A DNA stretch of 8,796 nt from an uncultured Phycisphaerae bacterium (lineage in GTDB: Bacteria; Planctomycetota; Phycisphaerae; Phycisphaerales; SM1A02), in contig CALCOW010000227.1 of the NCBI GenBank assembly GCA_937899935.1, forward strand, positions 1 through 8,796, written 5' to 3'. The stretch's first letter is position 1. The number at the start of each line of letters is the position of its first letter. Below the pieces are notes generated by a model. It worked only from the letters and a program-made list of their open reading frames with translations. It was not told the DNA's origin and did not search any database. A program made the translations under genes and the position numbers. Below are positions 1 to 7,187 of this stretch, piece after piece.

Positions 1-1202
1 ACAGACTGGCCAAGGGCAACAAGATCTCGTGGGGTTGCTCGACGAGTGGCAATGCGTCCCACAATTCTTGCAACATCCTGGATCGGCGCAATCTGTTTAC
101 GAAGTGCATTTGCGAGACTGCGGTCATCAACAAAGACCTGCACAATATCCTGCCTGAATTGGATGGTCTCTAGATCGCCCAGAGGGAAACAAAGCCATTC
201 ACGGAACAGACGTTTGCCCATTGGCGTTGTGCAACCCTGAAGCGCGGCGACCAGCGAGCCGTCTACCTGACCACTACGTAGTGTTCGTTCGATTTCAAGG
301 CTGCGAATCGATATGGCATCAATGTGCAGTCCCTTGCCTTCGTTGATGCGTCGTGGTGGCTCTAGATGTGAGAGTCGCGTCGTTGAAGCTTGGTTTTCAC
401 AAGCCTGTGTTTCTTGGAGATAGCGAAGCAGGCCACCGGCAGGTGCGACTTCAATATCGTCATTACTTAGACCAAATCCCTCGAGTGTCTTGACAGCAAA
501 ATGCGCTTCAAGGCGTTCCCGAGCATCAGTCTGTGCAAATGACCATGCGGGGCGACTGGTTAAAGCACACCCAGTCAGTTCAGCACAACGTTGAGCAATC
601 TCGGGGGGATCGTCCGTGTGATCGGCATAAAGTAGTTCAGACGGTCCCATTGCAACGAGTATGTCAAGCAACGAGGCGCCAGATTGCGCAGCGACATGGA
701 AACGGCCAGTGGACAGTTCTGCCACTGCCAGGGCAGGTTCAGGTTCAAGAACTAAGGCTGCAACATGATTGCAATGAGCTTCATCTAATAGGTTCTCATC
801 GACCAGAGTGCCAGGTGTGACGAGGCGTGTGACGGCTCGTTCAACAACACCTTTGGCATCCTTTGGATCCTGGATCTGATCACAGATAGCGATACGCTGG
901 CCGTGCTCAACGAGTCGGCGCAAGTATGCCTCGAGCGCGTGGGCTGGCACCCCTGCCATCGGGACACCCTCACTACGCTGAGTCAGGGTCAGGCCAAGAA
1001 GCTTGCTGACGTGCACAGCATCGTCATTGAAAAGCTCATAAAAGTCGCCCATTCGGAACAAGAGGATGCAATCTGGGTGCTCTTTCTTAAAGCGCGACCA
1101 CTGTTGCATCGCAGGCGTGGCCTGTGGATCACGAGCCTTTCCTTTGGTCCGTTGTCCAGGTGTTTTCTTTTTCGAGGATGGGGTTCGGGGCTGGTTGACC
1201 AT
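1..1202 (-). CDS. mutS: DNA mismatch repair protein MutS (N-terminal 400 residues, runs off left edge)
   Basis: MutS recognises mismatches and small loops and starts methyl-directed or general mismatch repair in the cytoplasm. The minus frame is open without a stop from the ATG at 1202 to the window edge. It begins with a basic 31-residue extension, then the mismatch-binding domain I signature MQQW (32-35) and FRMGDFYELF (49-58). That signature includes the Phe-x-Glu mismatch wedge at F54/E56, equivalent to E. coli F36/E38. GVPMAGVPAHALEAYL, AICDQIQDP and TRLVTPGTL complete domain I. A connector domain follows, and the core domain begins near L280-EPPRR and continues to ATPRDLVALGQ at the edge. 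The ATPase domain lies outside the window; full MutS is usually 850-900 aa, so a little under half is present. No Shine-Dalgarno sequence precedes ATG 1202. The frame stays open upstream, but I found no in-frame ATG in the stretch I read. M32 matches the usual family start and is the main alternative. Identity is certain; the exact start is less so. Confidence 0.97.
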   Translation of the reverse strand, partial: MVNQPRTPSSKKKTPGQRTKGKARDPQATPAMQQWSRFKKEHPDCILLFRMGDFYELFNDDAVHVSKLLGLTLTQRSEGVPMAGVPAHALEAYLRRLVEHGQRIAICDQIQDPKDAKGVVERAVTRLVTPGTLVDENLLDEAHCNHVAALVLEPEPALAVAELSTGRFHVAAQSGASLLDILVAMGPSELLYADHTDDPPEIAQRCAELTGCALTSRPAWSFAQTDARERLEAHFAVKTLEGFGLSNDDIEVAPAGGLLRYLQETQACENQASTTRLSHLEPPRRINEGKGLHIDAISIRSLEIERTLRSGQVDGSLVAALQGCTTPMGKRLFREWLCFPLGDLETIQFRQDIVQVFVDDRSLANALRKQIAPIQDVARIVGRIATRRATPRDLVALGQS

Positions 1203-1211
1203 GAAGTCAGT

Positions 1212-1217
1212 ATTGTA
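1212..1217 (-). promoter_or_regulatory. Possible -10 box for mutS, close to the start codon
   Basis: The minus strand reads TACAAT, a 5/6 match to TATAAT, separated by 9 bases from the mutS ATG. A start about 7 bases downstream would leave a leader of only 2-3 bases. No good -35 hexamer is visible 16-18 bases upstream. This agrees with the missing ribosome-binding site but is otherwise weak evidence. Confidence 0.3.
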
Positions 1218-1286
1218 GTGATGAGATGCGATTTTTCGGCCCTTGTGTCGGTGCTCTGGACAACTTGACTTGAGAGGGCGGTTGAG

Positions 1287-1865
1287 GTGAGCATTGACTC
1301 TTTGAGATCTCGGTCAGAGGACAGATTGGAGACGCTAAAAATGGGCCAGGCAGTGATTTTGGGGCAAGTTGTTGGATGTAGTGAGCCGCTCATGCTTCGC
1401 CTACTTGCCGGGTTTGATGATGAATCAGCATGTCGCCAGCTACCAGGACTGCCCAATCATCCCATCTGGATCCTAGGTCACTGTGGCTTCACGATGAGCC
1501 GTGTTGCAACGATCTTTGATGAGGTTGAGGTGCCAGCGACGGACTTCTCTGAAGGGCTCCCATCTGAAGGGCCCAGAACAAGTTTTGAAATACCCACGAT
1601 TTGTCGTGGTTCTGTTCCCACAAGCCAAGGGATGACCTATCCCAACTTGCAACGCAGCCAAGAGATTTATGCGGCGGCATGTCAGCGTTTTGCGCAAGCA
1701 GTCAGTCAAATAAAAGATCATGAACTTCATGTAGATCTGCAATGGCATGATGGCCCAATTTCGAAGATCAATCTCATTGCCCGCGTTTGCTTTCACAATG
1801 GAGCTCATAATGGTCAAATTCTAGACATGCGTCGCGCTCTCAAAATGCCGCGGGTGATTGGCTGA
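1287..1865 (+). CDS. DinB/YfiT-type four-helix-bundle metalloprotein
   Basis: This is a DinB-superfamily protein of 192 aa, or 174 aa from the internal start. The fold is a four-helix bundle that binds a divalent metal through three histidines. Characterised relatives include thiol-dependent S-transferases (bacillithiol or mycothiol type), but many members have no known reaction. The sequence shows H65 in PNHPIWILGH and the C-terminal pair H170/H174 in FHNGAHNGQI, the family's HxxxHxGQ pattern, followed by the usual RRAL tail. The longest start is GTG 1287, preceded by gagagg at 1272-1277. An ATG at 1341 (residue 19) has ggag at 1328-1331 and begins nearer the domain edge, so either start is possible. 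It is divergent from mutS across 84 bp, and a link to repair is not implied. The name DinB does not mean the polymerase DinB (Pol IV), which is unrelated. Substrate unknown. Confidence 0.8.
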   Translation: MSIDSLRSRSEDRLETLKMGQAVILGQVVGCSEPLMLRLLAGFDDESACRQLPGLPNHPIWILGHCGFTMSRVATIFDEVEVPATDFSEGLPSEGPRTSFEIPTICRGSVPTSQGMTYPNLQRSQEIYAAACQRFAQAVSQIKDHELHVDLQWHDGPISKINLIARVCFHNGAHNGQILDMRRALKMPRVIG

Positions 1866-1934
1866 TTATTGCTCACTTTGTTAACAAAATTTAGCAATCA
1901 AAAGCAGCCTCTTTTGCCCGGAATACTCAAGATT

Positions 1935-1963
1935 CTGCCATTGCCTCGGCAGGAAGTTATACT
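1935..1963 (+). promoter_or_regulatory. Probable sigma70-type promoter of the tRNA-Ala gene
   Basis: A -10 box TATACT lies at 1958-1963, 17 bases after ctgcca (1935-1940), a 4/6 match to TTGACA. The predicted start is near 1970, about 9 bases before the mature tRNA. The -35 lies in the left arm of an imperfect dyad (CTGCC 1935-1939, GGCAG 1948-1952). The dyad may be chance or a weak operator. Confidence 0.5.
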
Positions 1964-1978
1964 CGCCCGTCTCACTAC

Positions 1979-2051
1979 GGGGCAGTAGCTCAATTGGGAG
2001 AGCGCCTCGGTCGCATCGAGGAGGTTGTGAGTTCGAATCTCATCTGCTCCA
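1979..2051 (+). tRNA. tRNA-Ala, anticodon CGC
   Basis: A complete 73-base cloverleaf can be drawn. The acceptor GGGGCAG (1979-1985) pairs with CTGCTCC (2044-2050), with a single wobble at G3:U70, the classic alanine identity element. The D stem is GCTC/GAGC with loop AATTGGGA. The anticodon stem is CCTCG/CGAGG with loop GTCGCAT, placing anticodon CGC at 2012-2014 (reads GCG). The variable loop is AGGTT, and the T arm is GTGAG-TTCGAAT-CTCAT. The discriminator is A, as expected for alanine. CCA is not encoded (the next bases are TTC), so a CCA-adding enzyme is required. The loop closes with G32 and U38, an uncommon combination. The gene stands alone, without a neighbouring tRNA. Confidence 0.95.
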
Positions 2052-2115
2052 TTCATGCTCCAATCAACTAAACAGTTGCATTAAACTCTTTTGATGCAGC
2101 ATAAGGATCTAGAAG

Positions 2116-3147
2116 ATGTTGATAGTACCTAGCCTGACAACCGTCATTTTGGCCGTGTCAAGTACGACGGCGACAGTCACACCAGAGAATAGCAGTCGCC
2201 TCACGCTTGCCATCGGTACAGCCATACAGGACTCAGTCCCCCCGCCATCTCCAGATGAAACTGATCAAGAGATCGAATCGGTGCCCGGTTTAGGACAAGA
2301 AACATCATTCATCCCTGGAACGCGTCTGACTGTTTCAGCGAGTTATGCATACCTCTTCAATTCATCAATTGAAGGAGGTGGTTCATTTAGTTTGGGCCGT
2401 TTTCGTGTCCGAGGTCGTGGAGCCACGGCGCTGACCGACACACTTGATCTCACTTATGGTGTTCGCTACCAATTGGACTCCTTCGATTTTTCGCGGCAAG
2501 GCAGCAATAACTTCTTTAGCAAGTCGCCGTGGAGTAGTGTGGACACGTTGCAGCTTAATGTGGCTGGGGTGATGACCATTGACCAAAGGTGGCGCGTTTT
2601 TGGTGGTGGCGTGGTGCGCTTTGGTGCAGAGTCCAAGGCAGATTGGGCAGATGGTATTGAAGCCGGTGGTGCTGTGGGTTTCAGCTATAGTTTTAGTCCC
2701 AGCCTGACCATCGGTGGTGGATTTGGTGTGACGACCAGACTCGAAGATTCACTTTACTTCTATCCGATTATTGTGGCCGACTGGATGATTGTTGATGGTC
2801 TTATGCTGACCACACGCATGTCGACTGGGTGGGGTGATGAAACAGGAATCGAGTTGGTATACACCATTGCTCAAGGCTGGGATGTGGGTGTTGGTGCGGC
2901 TTATGAATGGAATCGCTTTCGCCTCAATGATGAAGGTCCTGCCCCGGGTGGTGTCGGTGTTCTGCGGTCGATTCCTACCTATGGTTTCTTAAGGTTTAAT
3001 GCCACGCCAAAAGCGTCTTTGTCTGTCTATGCTGGTGTCAATGCATGGGGTCAGCTCGAAGCGCTCGATGCCAATGGGAATAAGGTGGCTGATGAGAAAT
3101 TTAGACCTGGCTTCCTTCTTGGTATTCAGGGACAAATCACATTTTAA
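2116..3147 (+). CDS. Outer-membrane beta-barrel protein of unknown function
   Basis: This 343-residue protein is probably exported to the outer membrane. Residues 1-20 form a hydrophobic, Ser/Thr-rich leader. A Pro/acid-rich linker spans about 38-66. From about 68 to the end there are alternating-polarity strands rich in Gly and aromatics, for example 70-80, 113-121, 157-169, 181-193, 197-207, 254-266 and 301-310. The chain ends in GIQGQITF, with the C-terminal Phe typical of BAM-assembled barrels. The style recalls barrel families annotated only as domains of unknown function in Planctomycetota (perhaps DUF6268); that is memory, not a search. The start is secure: ATG has AAGGA (2103-2107) eight bases upstream, and an in-frame TAG sits two codons before it. 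The leader lacks the usual Lys/Arg. It lies 64 bp after the tRNA and 34 bp before the ZIP gene. No ligand or pore role can be assigned. Confidence 0.75.
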   Translation: MLIVPSLTTVILAVSSTTATVTPENSSRLTLAIGTAIQDSVPPPSPDETDQEIESVPGLGQETSFIPGTRLTVSASYAYLFNSSIEGGGSFSLGRFRVRGRGATALTDTLDLTYGVRYQLDSFDFSRQGSNNFFSKSPWSSVDTLQLNVAGVMTIDQRWRVFGGGVVRFGAESKADWADGIEAGGAVGFSYSFSPSLTIGGGFGVTTRLEDSLYFYPIIVADWMIVDGLMLTTRMSTGWGDETGIELVYTIAQGWDVGVGAAYEWNRFRLNDEGPAPGGVGVLRSIPTYGFLRFNATPKASLSVYAGVNAWGQLEALDANGNKVADEKFRPGFLLGIQGQITF

Positions 3148-3181
3148 GTAGTATGCGTACTAAATAGGGTTGTAGTTACTC

Positions 3182-4219
3182 ATGCCACCGATCTGGCTGC
3201 TCGTCATTTATTGTGCTCTGATTATTGTGGCCTCCCTTTTGGGAGGGTTTCTTCCTATCTACATGAAGATGACCCATACGCGTTTGGCATTAGCTGCGAG
3301 TTTTGTCGGCGGCGCGATGTTGGGCGTGGCGCTTATGCATCTGTTGCCTGATGCGATCGACGCACGTCTGCGGCTGGTCGAAGATGAGGGTGGGGCGGTG
3401 CATGATTCCCTGCTTCCAGTCATGCTTTGGGTGATTGCAGGATTCTTGCTGATGTTCTTTTTGGAACGCTTCTTTTGTTATCACCATCATGGTGATGTTG
3501 AGATGGCTGCAGATGAGCAACACAATAATGAAGGGCGTTCTGGACACCGTCACGGACCTGATATGGAGTGGTTTGGTGCGCTGATTGGACTGACCGTACA
3601 CAGTATGGTCGCAGGGCTGGCTCTGGCCGCCAGTGTTTCAGCAGGACTTTTACCCGACGGCAACGTACAAGGGCTTGCTGGCTTTGGCACCTTTCTTGTG
3701 ATCGTGCTGCATAAGCCCTTTGACAGTTTCACGCTGGGAACCATCATGGCGGTGGGAAAAGCTCATCGAGCACGGCGACACCTTGTTAATCTGTTGTTTA
3801 GTTTCGCGGTGCCACTCGGCGCTTTTTTCTTCTGGCTTGGGCTGCTCGGTGATGAAGATAGCCGACTCATGGCCGTTACCGTGGGGCTGAGTATCTCAGC
3901 AGGAGCATTCCTGTGTATTTCTCTCAGTGACTTGCTCCCAGAACTGCAATTTCACTCCCATGATCGCTACAAATTGTCTGTGGCGCTCTTTATTGGCCTG
4001 GCGATCGCATGGGGCATTACGCGCCTGGAGGTCTTGGGACATGCCCACGGTGGCCATGACCATCACGATGGCCACGAGCATGCTCAAACACAGTTTGAGC
4101 CGCAGTTGGGGCATCAGGTCCCAAAAGCCGGCGACCAGCGTCTTGACCATGACCATATGGTGGGTATGCTCACCCCGGCCAGTCTTGTATGGCCGCTGGC
4201 TTCGGTGGCATCCAAATAA
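3182..4219 (+). CDS. ZIP-family divalent metal transporter with histidine-rich loop and tail
   Basis: This inner-membrane protein of 345 aa probably imports zinc or iron-like divalent metals into the cytoplasm. Eight membrane segments can be placed at about 4-27, 35-55, 78-98, 132-157, 164-190, 200-223, 229-252 and 263-285. The TM4 metal-site motif is VHSMVAGLALAAS (H140, S141). The TM5 site is HKPFDSFTLG (H177, D181), where many ZIPs have HxxxE. TM2 has MHLLPDA and TM7 SLSDLLPEL, both common in the family. The TM3-TM4 loop is His-rich (HHHGD at 101-105, HRH at 122-124). A longer His cluster starts the C-terminal tail (H287-H300), with another at 323-325. Such loops usually bind or sense metal. 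The start ATG 3182 has only a weak agggt upstream; close spacing to the barrel gene suggests translation from a shared mRNA. Metal specificity cannot be read from the sequence. Confidence 0.9.
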   Translation: MPPIWLLVIYCALIIVASLLGGFLPIYMKMTHTRLALAASFVGGAMLGVALMHLLPDAIDARLRLVEDEGGAVHDSLLPVMLWVIAGFLLMFFLERFFCYHHHGDVEMAADEQHNNEGRSGHRHGPDMEWFGALIGLTVHSMVAGLALAASVSAGLLPDGNVQGLAGFGTFLVIVLHKPFDSFTLGTIMAVGKAHRARRHLVNLLFSFAVPLGAFFFWLGLLGDEDSRLMAVTVGLSISAGAFLCISLSDLLPELQFHSHDRYKLSVALFIGLAIAWGITRLEVLGHAHGGHDHHDGHEHAQTQFEPQLGHQVPKAGDQRLDHDHMVGMLTPASLVWPLASVASK

Positions 4220-4282
4220 CGGTTTTCCGTTGGCTGCTTTCAGGATGAATTCAGCTGGATTCCTAGGATGAAGGAGTGATCC

Positions 4283-4315
4283 GGTGTCCTTTTTGGGGGC
4301 GTATTAAAGGACACC
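4283..4315 (+). promoter_or_regulatory. Perfect inverted repeat covering the ileS ribosome-binding region
   Basis: GGTGTCCTTT (4283-4292) and AAAGGACACC (4306-4315) are exact reverse complements separated by 13 bases (TTGGGGGCGTATT). In RNA they would form a 10-bp hairpin ending 10 bases before the ileS ATG. The right arm contains AAAGGA, the only Shine-Dalgarno-like sequence there, 14 bases from the start. Folding would therefore hide or reposition it. There is no T-run after the hairpin, so it is not a typical terminator. It could equally be a DNA operator. The repeat is certain; its function is inferred. Confidence 0.65.
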
Positions 4316-4325
4316 AAACTGCCTC

Positions 4326-7187
4326 ATGAGTGATGCAACCAGAACCAACTTCAAGAAAACGTTGAATTTACCCAAGACGCCGTTCCCAATGCGAGCGAAC
4401 TTGGCACAAAACGAGCCATTAAGCATCAAGCGTTGGCAGCAGGGCAATCTTTATGAGCAGCTGCAAAGTGCGGCCGATGCTGCTCCGAAAGGGACCTTCG
4501 CTTTTCATGATGGTCCGCCTTATGCCAATGGATCACTTCACGTTGGCCATCTCTTAAACAAATGTCTTAAAGACATCACGGTTCGAAGTCGCGTGTTATT
4601 GGAGTATGCATGCCCATTTGTTCCAGGTTGGGATTGTCATGGCCTGCCTATTGAGCACAAAGTGCTTGGGGACATGGTTGAATCAGGTAAAGCCGAAAAA
4701 TTGAACTCTCTTGACGAAGACACGCGACGAATGGTTATTCGCCGTCAGTGCCAAGAATCTGCAGAAAAGTTCATCAAGCATCAGATGTCACAACTCAAAC
4801 GTCTGATGACATTGGCAGACTATGAGAATCCATATCTAACTATGGCGCCTGACTACGAACGTGAAGTGCTGCATGTTTTTGCGGATCTCGTGAGTCAAGG
4901 CATTGTCTATCGTGCGCTTAAGCCAGTGCACTGGTCTATTGCAAATCAAACCGCACTCGCTGAAGCAGAGTTGGAGTATGAAGATCGAGAAGATCTTTCG
5001 GTTTACGTTCTCTTTCCAGCAGTTGATCGCGACGTAGTCGCGGGTGCTTTCGGGGTTGATATTCAGGATATTCCGTCGTTCATGATTTGGACAACGACGC
5101 CATGGACATTACCTGCCAACATGGCTATTGCGGTACATGAAAAATATAAATATGCGCTGGTTCGATTCGGTGATGTTGTCACAGTCATTGCAGAAGAGAT
5201 GGTGACACATATTGAAAAAGCCAAGGGAGCAAGTGCTGAAATTTTGGCAACTGCACCAGGCAGCGCCCTTTTGGGACTCAGCTATCGACATCCTTTTTGT
5301 CAGCGGGTGAGTCCAGTCGTACATGCAGATTATGTCACGCTTGAAGACGGCACTGGTTTGGTTCATACGGCACCCGGCCACGGTGTTGAAGATCACCAGA
5401 CATGCTTGCGAGAGGGCATCGAAGTTTATTGTCCAGTTCTTGATGATGGGTCATACGATGACTCAGTGCCAGAGTGGCTCGTCGGGAAGAGCGTCTGGGA
5501 AGGCAATGAGATCGTTACAGAGCATCTACGTCAGCAAAACTTCCTCTTCTACGATCATCGCTTTCGACATAGCTATCCGCACGACTGGCGTTCAAAGACA
5601 CCAGTCATCTTCCGATGTACGGAACAATGGTTTGTCGGCGTTGACACGGTGATGAAGTCACCCGGCCAGTCACTTCGAGAGATGGCCCTCAGAGATATCG
5701 AGTCAAGCGTCACGTTTTCACCTGAATGGGCTCGCAATCGAATGCGTGGCATGCTTGATTCACGACCCGATTGGTGCATTTCACGTCAGCGAGCCTGGGG
5801 GCTTCCGATACCAGTCTTTCGGAGACCAGATGGTTCTGTGTTCATGACGCCGGCTTCAATTATGGCGATCTCAGATGCTTTCGGTGAGCGCGGCAGCAAC
5901 GCTTGGTTTAGTGATCCTCCTGAGCAGTTGCTGGCAACTTATGACATGTCCAGTGATGCAGATGCGCCAGAGGACCTTGATATACAGACGCTTGAGAAGA
6001 TGTATGACATCTTCGATGTCTGGTTTGAATCGGGTTCATCATGGCATGCCGTCATGGAGTCACAGAATCGAGGCTATCCCATAGACCTCTATCTTGAGGG
6101 CTCTGATCAACATCGCGGTTGGTTCCAACTATCGATGTTGCCAGCCATCGCTTCAACAGGGCGTCCACCGTTTAGAACCATCCTTACGCACGGTTTTATG
6201 GTTGATAAAGATGGCCGTAAAATGAGTAAATCAGGTGGGAACGCACTTGACTTCAATGAACTGATTGAGAAATACGGCGCAGAAGTATGTCGGTGGTGGG
6301 TGAGTTCTTTGGCCTATGACAACGATATCAAGGTCGATATTTCTTTCTTTGATCTCGCGGCCGATAGTTATCGAAAAATACGTAATACATTAAGATTCTT
6401 GCTGAGTAATCTCTTTGATTTCGATCCAGAGGGATCTGATGCTGTAGACATTAGCGAGATTGACCCAGCGAGTATTGATGGTTGGGTACTCGATCGAACA
6501 GATCGCTTAGAAGCTGATGTTCTAGATGCGTACCGGGCATTTGAATACCGTAAGGTGCATCAAAGTCTTTATGACTTTTGTAACGATACGCTTTCTTCGA
6601 TCTATTGTGCGGCAGTCAAAGATCGTCTGTACTGTGATCAGCCAACGAGTTCTCGGCGGCGCGCCACCCAATCAGCGATGTGGGAGGTTCTTGAGGTTCT
6701 CTGCCGTTTATTGGCGCCGATACTGCCGCACACCGCCGACGAAGCATATCGAGCAATGGTGCCCGAAGACGTCAATCGAAGTGTCCTGAATAAGACCATC
6801 TATCGCTTGAGTTTTGACTGCCTTGATGAGTGGCAGTTGGTGATGCAGCGACGCGATGAGGCGCTCAAAGCACTTGAAGACGCAAAGGCAGCAGGTATTG
6901 ATAACTCGCTTGATGCAGGTCTACGCATTCTTGATGAAGGTGGCACCTTGCTCCGGTTCCGCCCCGATCTCGCTGACTTATGTGGCGTTTCTCGCGTCGA
7001 GTTGGTTGATGCTGGCCCAGCGATTGAGGTGATCGATTTGCGTGAACAGCCTCGTTGTGAGCGATCTTGGAAACGAGATGAAACCGTTGCACAGCGTGCA
7101 GATGGTTCGTACCTCTCTGACCGTGATGCCAAGGTGATTCAAGCCCAGGCAGAAGACGGTAACAAAGAGTCACCTGTGGCCGAGTAG
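4326..7187 (+). CDS. ileS: Isoleucyl-tRNA synthetase
   Basis: This cytoplasmic class I synthetase joins isoleucine to tRNA-Ile and edits misactivated valine. It is full length at 953 aa. The HIGH motif is HVGH (72-75) within HDGPPYANGSLHVGH, followed by GWDCHGLPIE (101-110). The CP1 editing domain shows GTGLVHTAPGHGVED (342-356), ending in the conserved Asp. WCISRQRAWGLPIP (483-496) and DVWFESGSSW (564-573) precede KMSKS (632-636). A helical anticodon-binding domain follows. The C-terminal zinc-finger region is recognisable as CERSW (911-915) and YLSDRDAKVI (929-938). Ser replaces Cys at 914 and 931, so the usual four-cysteine site is gone. The start ATG gives a normal N-terminus; AAAGGA lies 14 bases upstream within an inverted repeat. 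It begins 106 bp after the ZIP gene, and its stop overlaps the convergent gene by 18 bp. Confidence 0.99.
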   Translation: MSDATRTNFKKTLNLPKTPFPMRANLAQNEPLSIKRWQQGNLYEQLQSAADAAPKGTFAFHDGPPYANGSLHVGHLLNKCLKDITVRSRVLLEYACPFVPGWDCHGLPIEHKVLGDMVESGKAEKLNSLDEDTRRMVIRRQCQESAEKFIKHQMSQLKRLMTLADYENPYLTMAPDYEREVLHVFADLVSQGIVYRALKPVHWSIANQTALAEAELEYEDREDLSVYVLFPAVDRDVVAGAFGVDIQDIPSFMIWTTTPWTLPANMAIAVHEKYKYALVRFGDVVTVIAEEMVTHIEKAKGASAEILATAPGSALLGLSYRHPFCQRVSPVVHADYVTLEDGTGLVHTAPGHGVEDHQTCLREGIEVYCPVLDDGSYDDSVPEWLVGKSVWEGNEIVTEHLRQQNFLFYDHRFRHSYPHDWRSKTPVIFRCTEQWFVGVDTVMKSPGQSLREMALRDIESSVTFSPEWARNRMRGMLDSRPDWCISRQRAWGLPIPVFRRPDGSVFMTPASIMAISDAFGERGSNAWFSDPPEQLLATYDMSSDADAPEDLDIQTLEKMYDIFDVWFESGSSWHAVMESQNRGYPIDLYLEGSDQHRGWFQLSMLPAIASTGRPPFRTILTHGFMVDKDGRKMSKSGGNALDFNELIEKYGAEVCRWWVSSLAYDNDIKVDISFFDLAADSYRKIRNTLRFLLSNLFDFDPEGSDAVDISEIDPASIDGWVLDRTDRLEADVLDAYRAFEYRKVHQSLYDFCNDTLSSIYCAAVKDRLYCDQPTSSRRRATQSAMWEVLEVLCRLLAPILPHTADEAYRAMVPEDVNRSVLNKTIYRLSFDCLDEWQLVMQRRDEALKALEDAKAAGIDNSLDAGLRILDEGGTLLRFRPDLADLCGVSRVELVDAGPAIEVIDLREQPRCERSWKRDETVAQRADGSYLSDRDAKVIQAQAEDGNKESPVAE

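Noticed and set aside
46..1268. Plus-strand open frames at 46-240, 533-820 and 903-1268
   Set aside because: They lie inside the clearly recognisable minus-strand mutS frame and encode low-complexity, family-less translations.
989..1456. 155-codon minus-strand frame crossing the mutS start
   Set aside because: It is out of frame with mutS, overlaps both mutS and the DinB-like gene, and its translation has no domain character.
1899..1916. CAAAAG-CAGCCT-CTTTTG hairpin after the DinB-like gene, and the nearby palindrome TTTGTTAACAAA (1877-1888)
   Set aside because: The stem is A/T-rich and short and no T-run follows, so a terminator call is not justified; the palindrome is also plausible by chance in AT-rich sequence.
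2045..2062. TGCTCCA at the tRNA 3' end repeated 11 bases later, as in an attachment site
   Set aside because: Seven bases is far too short for an integration duplication, and no integrase or foreign DNA follows.
3149..3162. TAGTA-TGCG-TACTA dyad between the barrel and ZIP genes
   Set aside because: Five AT-rich pairs are expected by chance; it is too weak for a terminator or operator.
3896..4271. Overlapping frames within and after the ZIP gene, on both strands
   Set aside because: They mirror the ZIP coding sequence, including its His codon repeats, and have no independent support.
4261..4325. T-box riboswitch upstream of ileS
   Set aside because: The leader between the ZIP stop and ileS is only 106 bases, with no visible stem I, T-box sequence or terminator; only a simple dyad is present.
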